Source: GCA-016432345 sp964544105 (GTDB lineage Bacteria; Patescibacteriota; Microgenomatia; Levybacterales; UBA12049). Taken from it: a stretch of 11,495 nucleotides of DNA. Below are positions 11,358 to 11,495 of the stretch, piece after piece; positions within the stretch are counted from its first letter, which is position 1, and each line of letters begins with the position of its first letter. Both the position numbers and the translations under genes were made by a program. The notes beneath the pieces are model-generated. The model saw nothing but the letters and a program-made list of their open reading frames with translations. It had not been told where the DNA came from and did not search any database. The DNA lies in assembly GCA_964544105.1 (NCBI GenBank), contig CAZIZQ010000028.1, forward strand, positions 1 to 11,495, written 5' to 3'.

Positions 11358-11495
11358 ACAAACTAAGATTTTTAACAGCAGGTGAATCACATGGCCCGGC
11401 AGAAGTAGCAATACTAGAAGGGGTGCCCGCCGGACTTTCTATTTCGACCGAAGATATTAACATTGATTTACAAAAACGGGCACATGACTTTGGGC
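11354..11495 (+). CDS. aroC: Chorismate synthase, 5' part (AroC)
   Basis: The first 47 codons of chorismate synthase, the last step of the pathway, run off the window edge. The start MNKLRFLTAGESHGPAEVAI has the family N-terminal signature GESHGP, followed by EGVPAGLSIS and DLQKRAHDFG, where the conserved histidine-containing RR/RAxGxG-like region begins. The ATG overlaps the aroKE stop (ATGA, 11354-11357); a weak AAGGA lies 15 nt upstream, so translation is likely coupled. It completes the operon from DAHP to chorismate. Confidence 0.95.
   Translation, partial: MNKLRFLTAGESHGPAEVAILEGVPAGLSISTEDINIDLQKRAHDFG

Noticed and set aside
1..11495. CRISPR array, transposase, integrase or phage genes
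   Set aside because: No regularly spaced repeats and no such protein motifs were seen.

Overview
This is a compact, AT-rich bacterial stretch in which every recognisable gene lies on the + strand. TGA is used as a normal stop, so code 11 fits. The layout suggests a reduced-genome lineage, possibly a Patescibacteria/CPR member: many 1-41 bp gene overlaps, few Shine-Dalgarno (SD) sites, several promoters sitting directly on start codons, a ThrRS with no editing domain, and small dispersed palindromic repeats. That placement is an inference from style and not from a phylogenetic marker search.

Layout. (1) 3-1583: end of leuD and complete leuB (leucine synthesis), separated by a composite palindromic repeat. 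(2) 1586-2761: a 32-bp repeat copy, a tRNA-Val(GAC) with its own promoter, an HD-domain hydrolase starting 8 nt after the tRNA CCA, and a small coiled-coil protein with its own promoter. (3) 2758-4144: a promoter, a 14-codon Ile/Thr/Leu-rich leader peptide, an antiterminator/terminator pair, then ilvA (threonine deaminase). (4) 4167-6486: thrS-infC-rpmI-rplT, the classic translation operon, with a short ThrRS and a non-AUG infC start. (5) 6464-11495: a promoter, an 18-codon leader peptide containing Phe-Trp-Phe-Tyr-Phe, an antiterminator/terminator pair, then a chorismate operon: DAHP synthase, aroB, aroQ, aroA, a fused aroK-aroE, and the start of aroC. With aroC the operon covers all seven steps from PEP plus erythrose-4-phosphate to chorismate.

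The main discovery is a pair of miniature ribosome-mediated transcription attenuators, one before ilvA and one before DAHP synthase. In each, a consensus-like promoter places the predicted transcription start 1-3 nt before the leader AUG, so the leader peptide appears leaderless. The leader codons match the end product of the pathway (Ile for threonine deaminase; Phe/Trp/Tyr for DAHP synthase). The stop codon sits 0-2 nt before a strand that can pair with the 5' arm of a G+C-rich terminator. The two units share one design and nearly the same terminator.

The second main observation is a perfect 32-bp inverted repeat, one copy after leuB and the other exactly at the AroK/AroE domain junction. 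It suggests that a small mobile repeat became the protein linker. No stretch over 300 bases lacks a gene.
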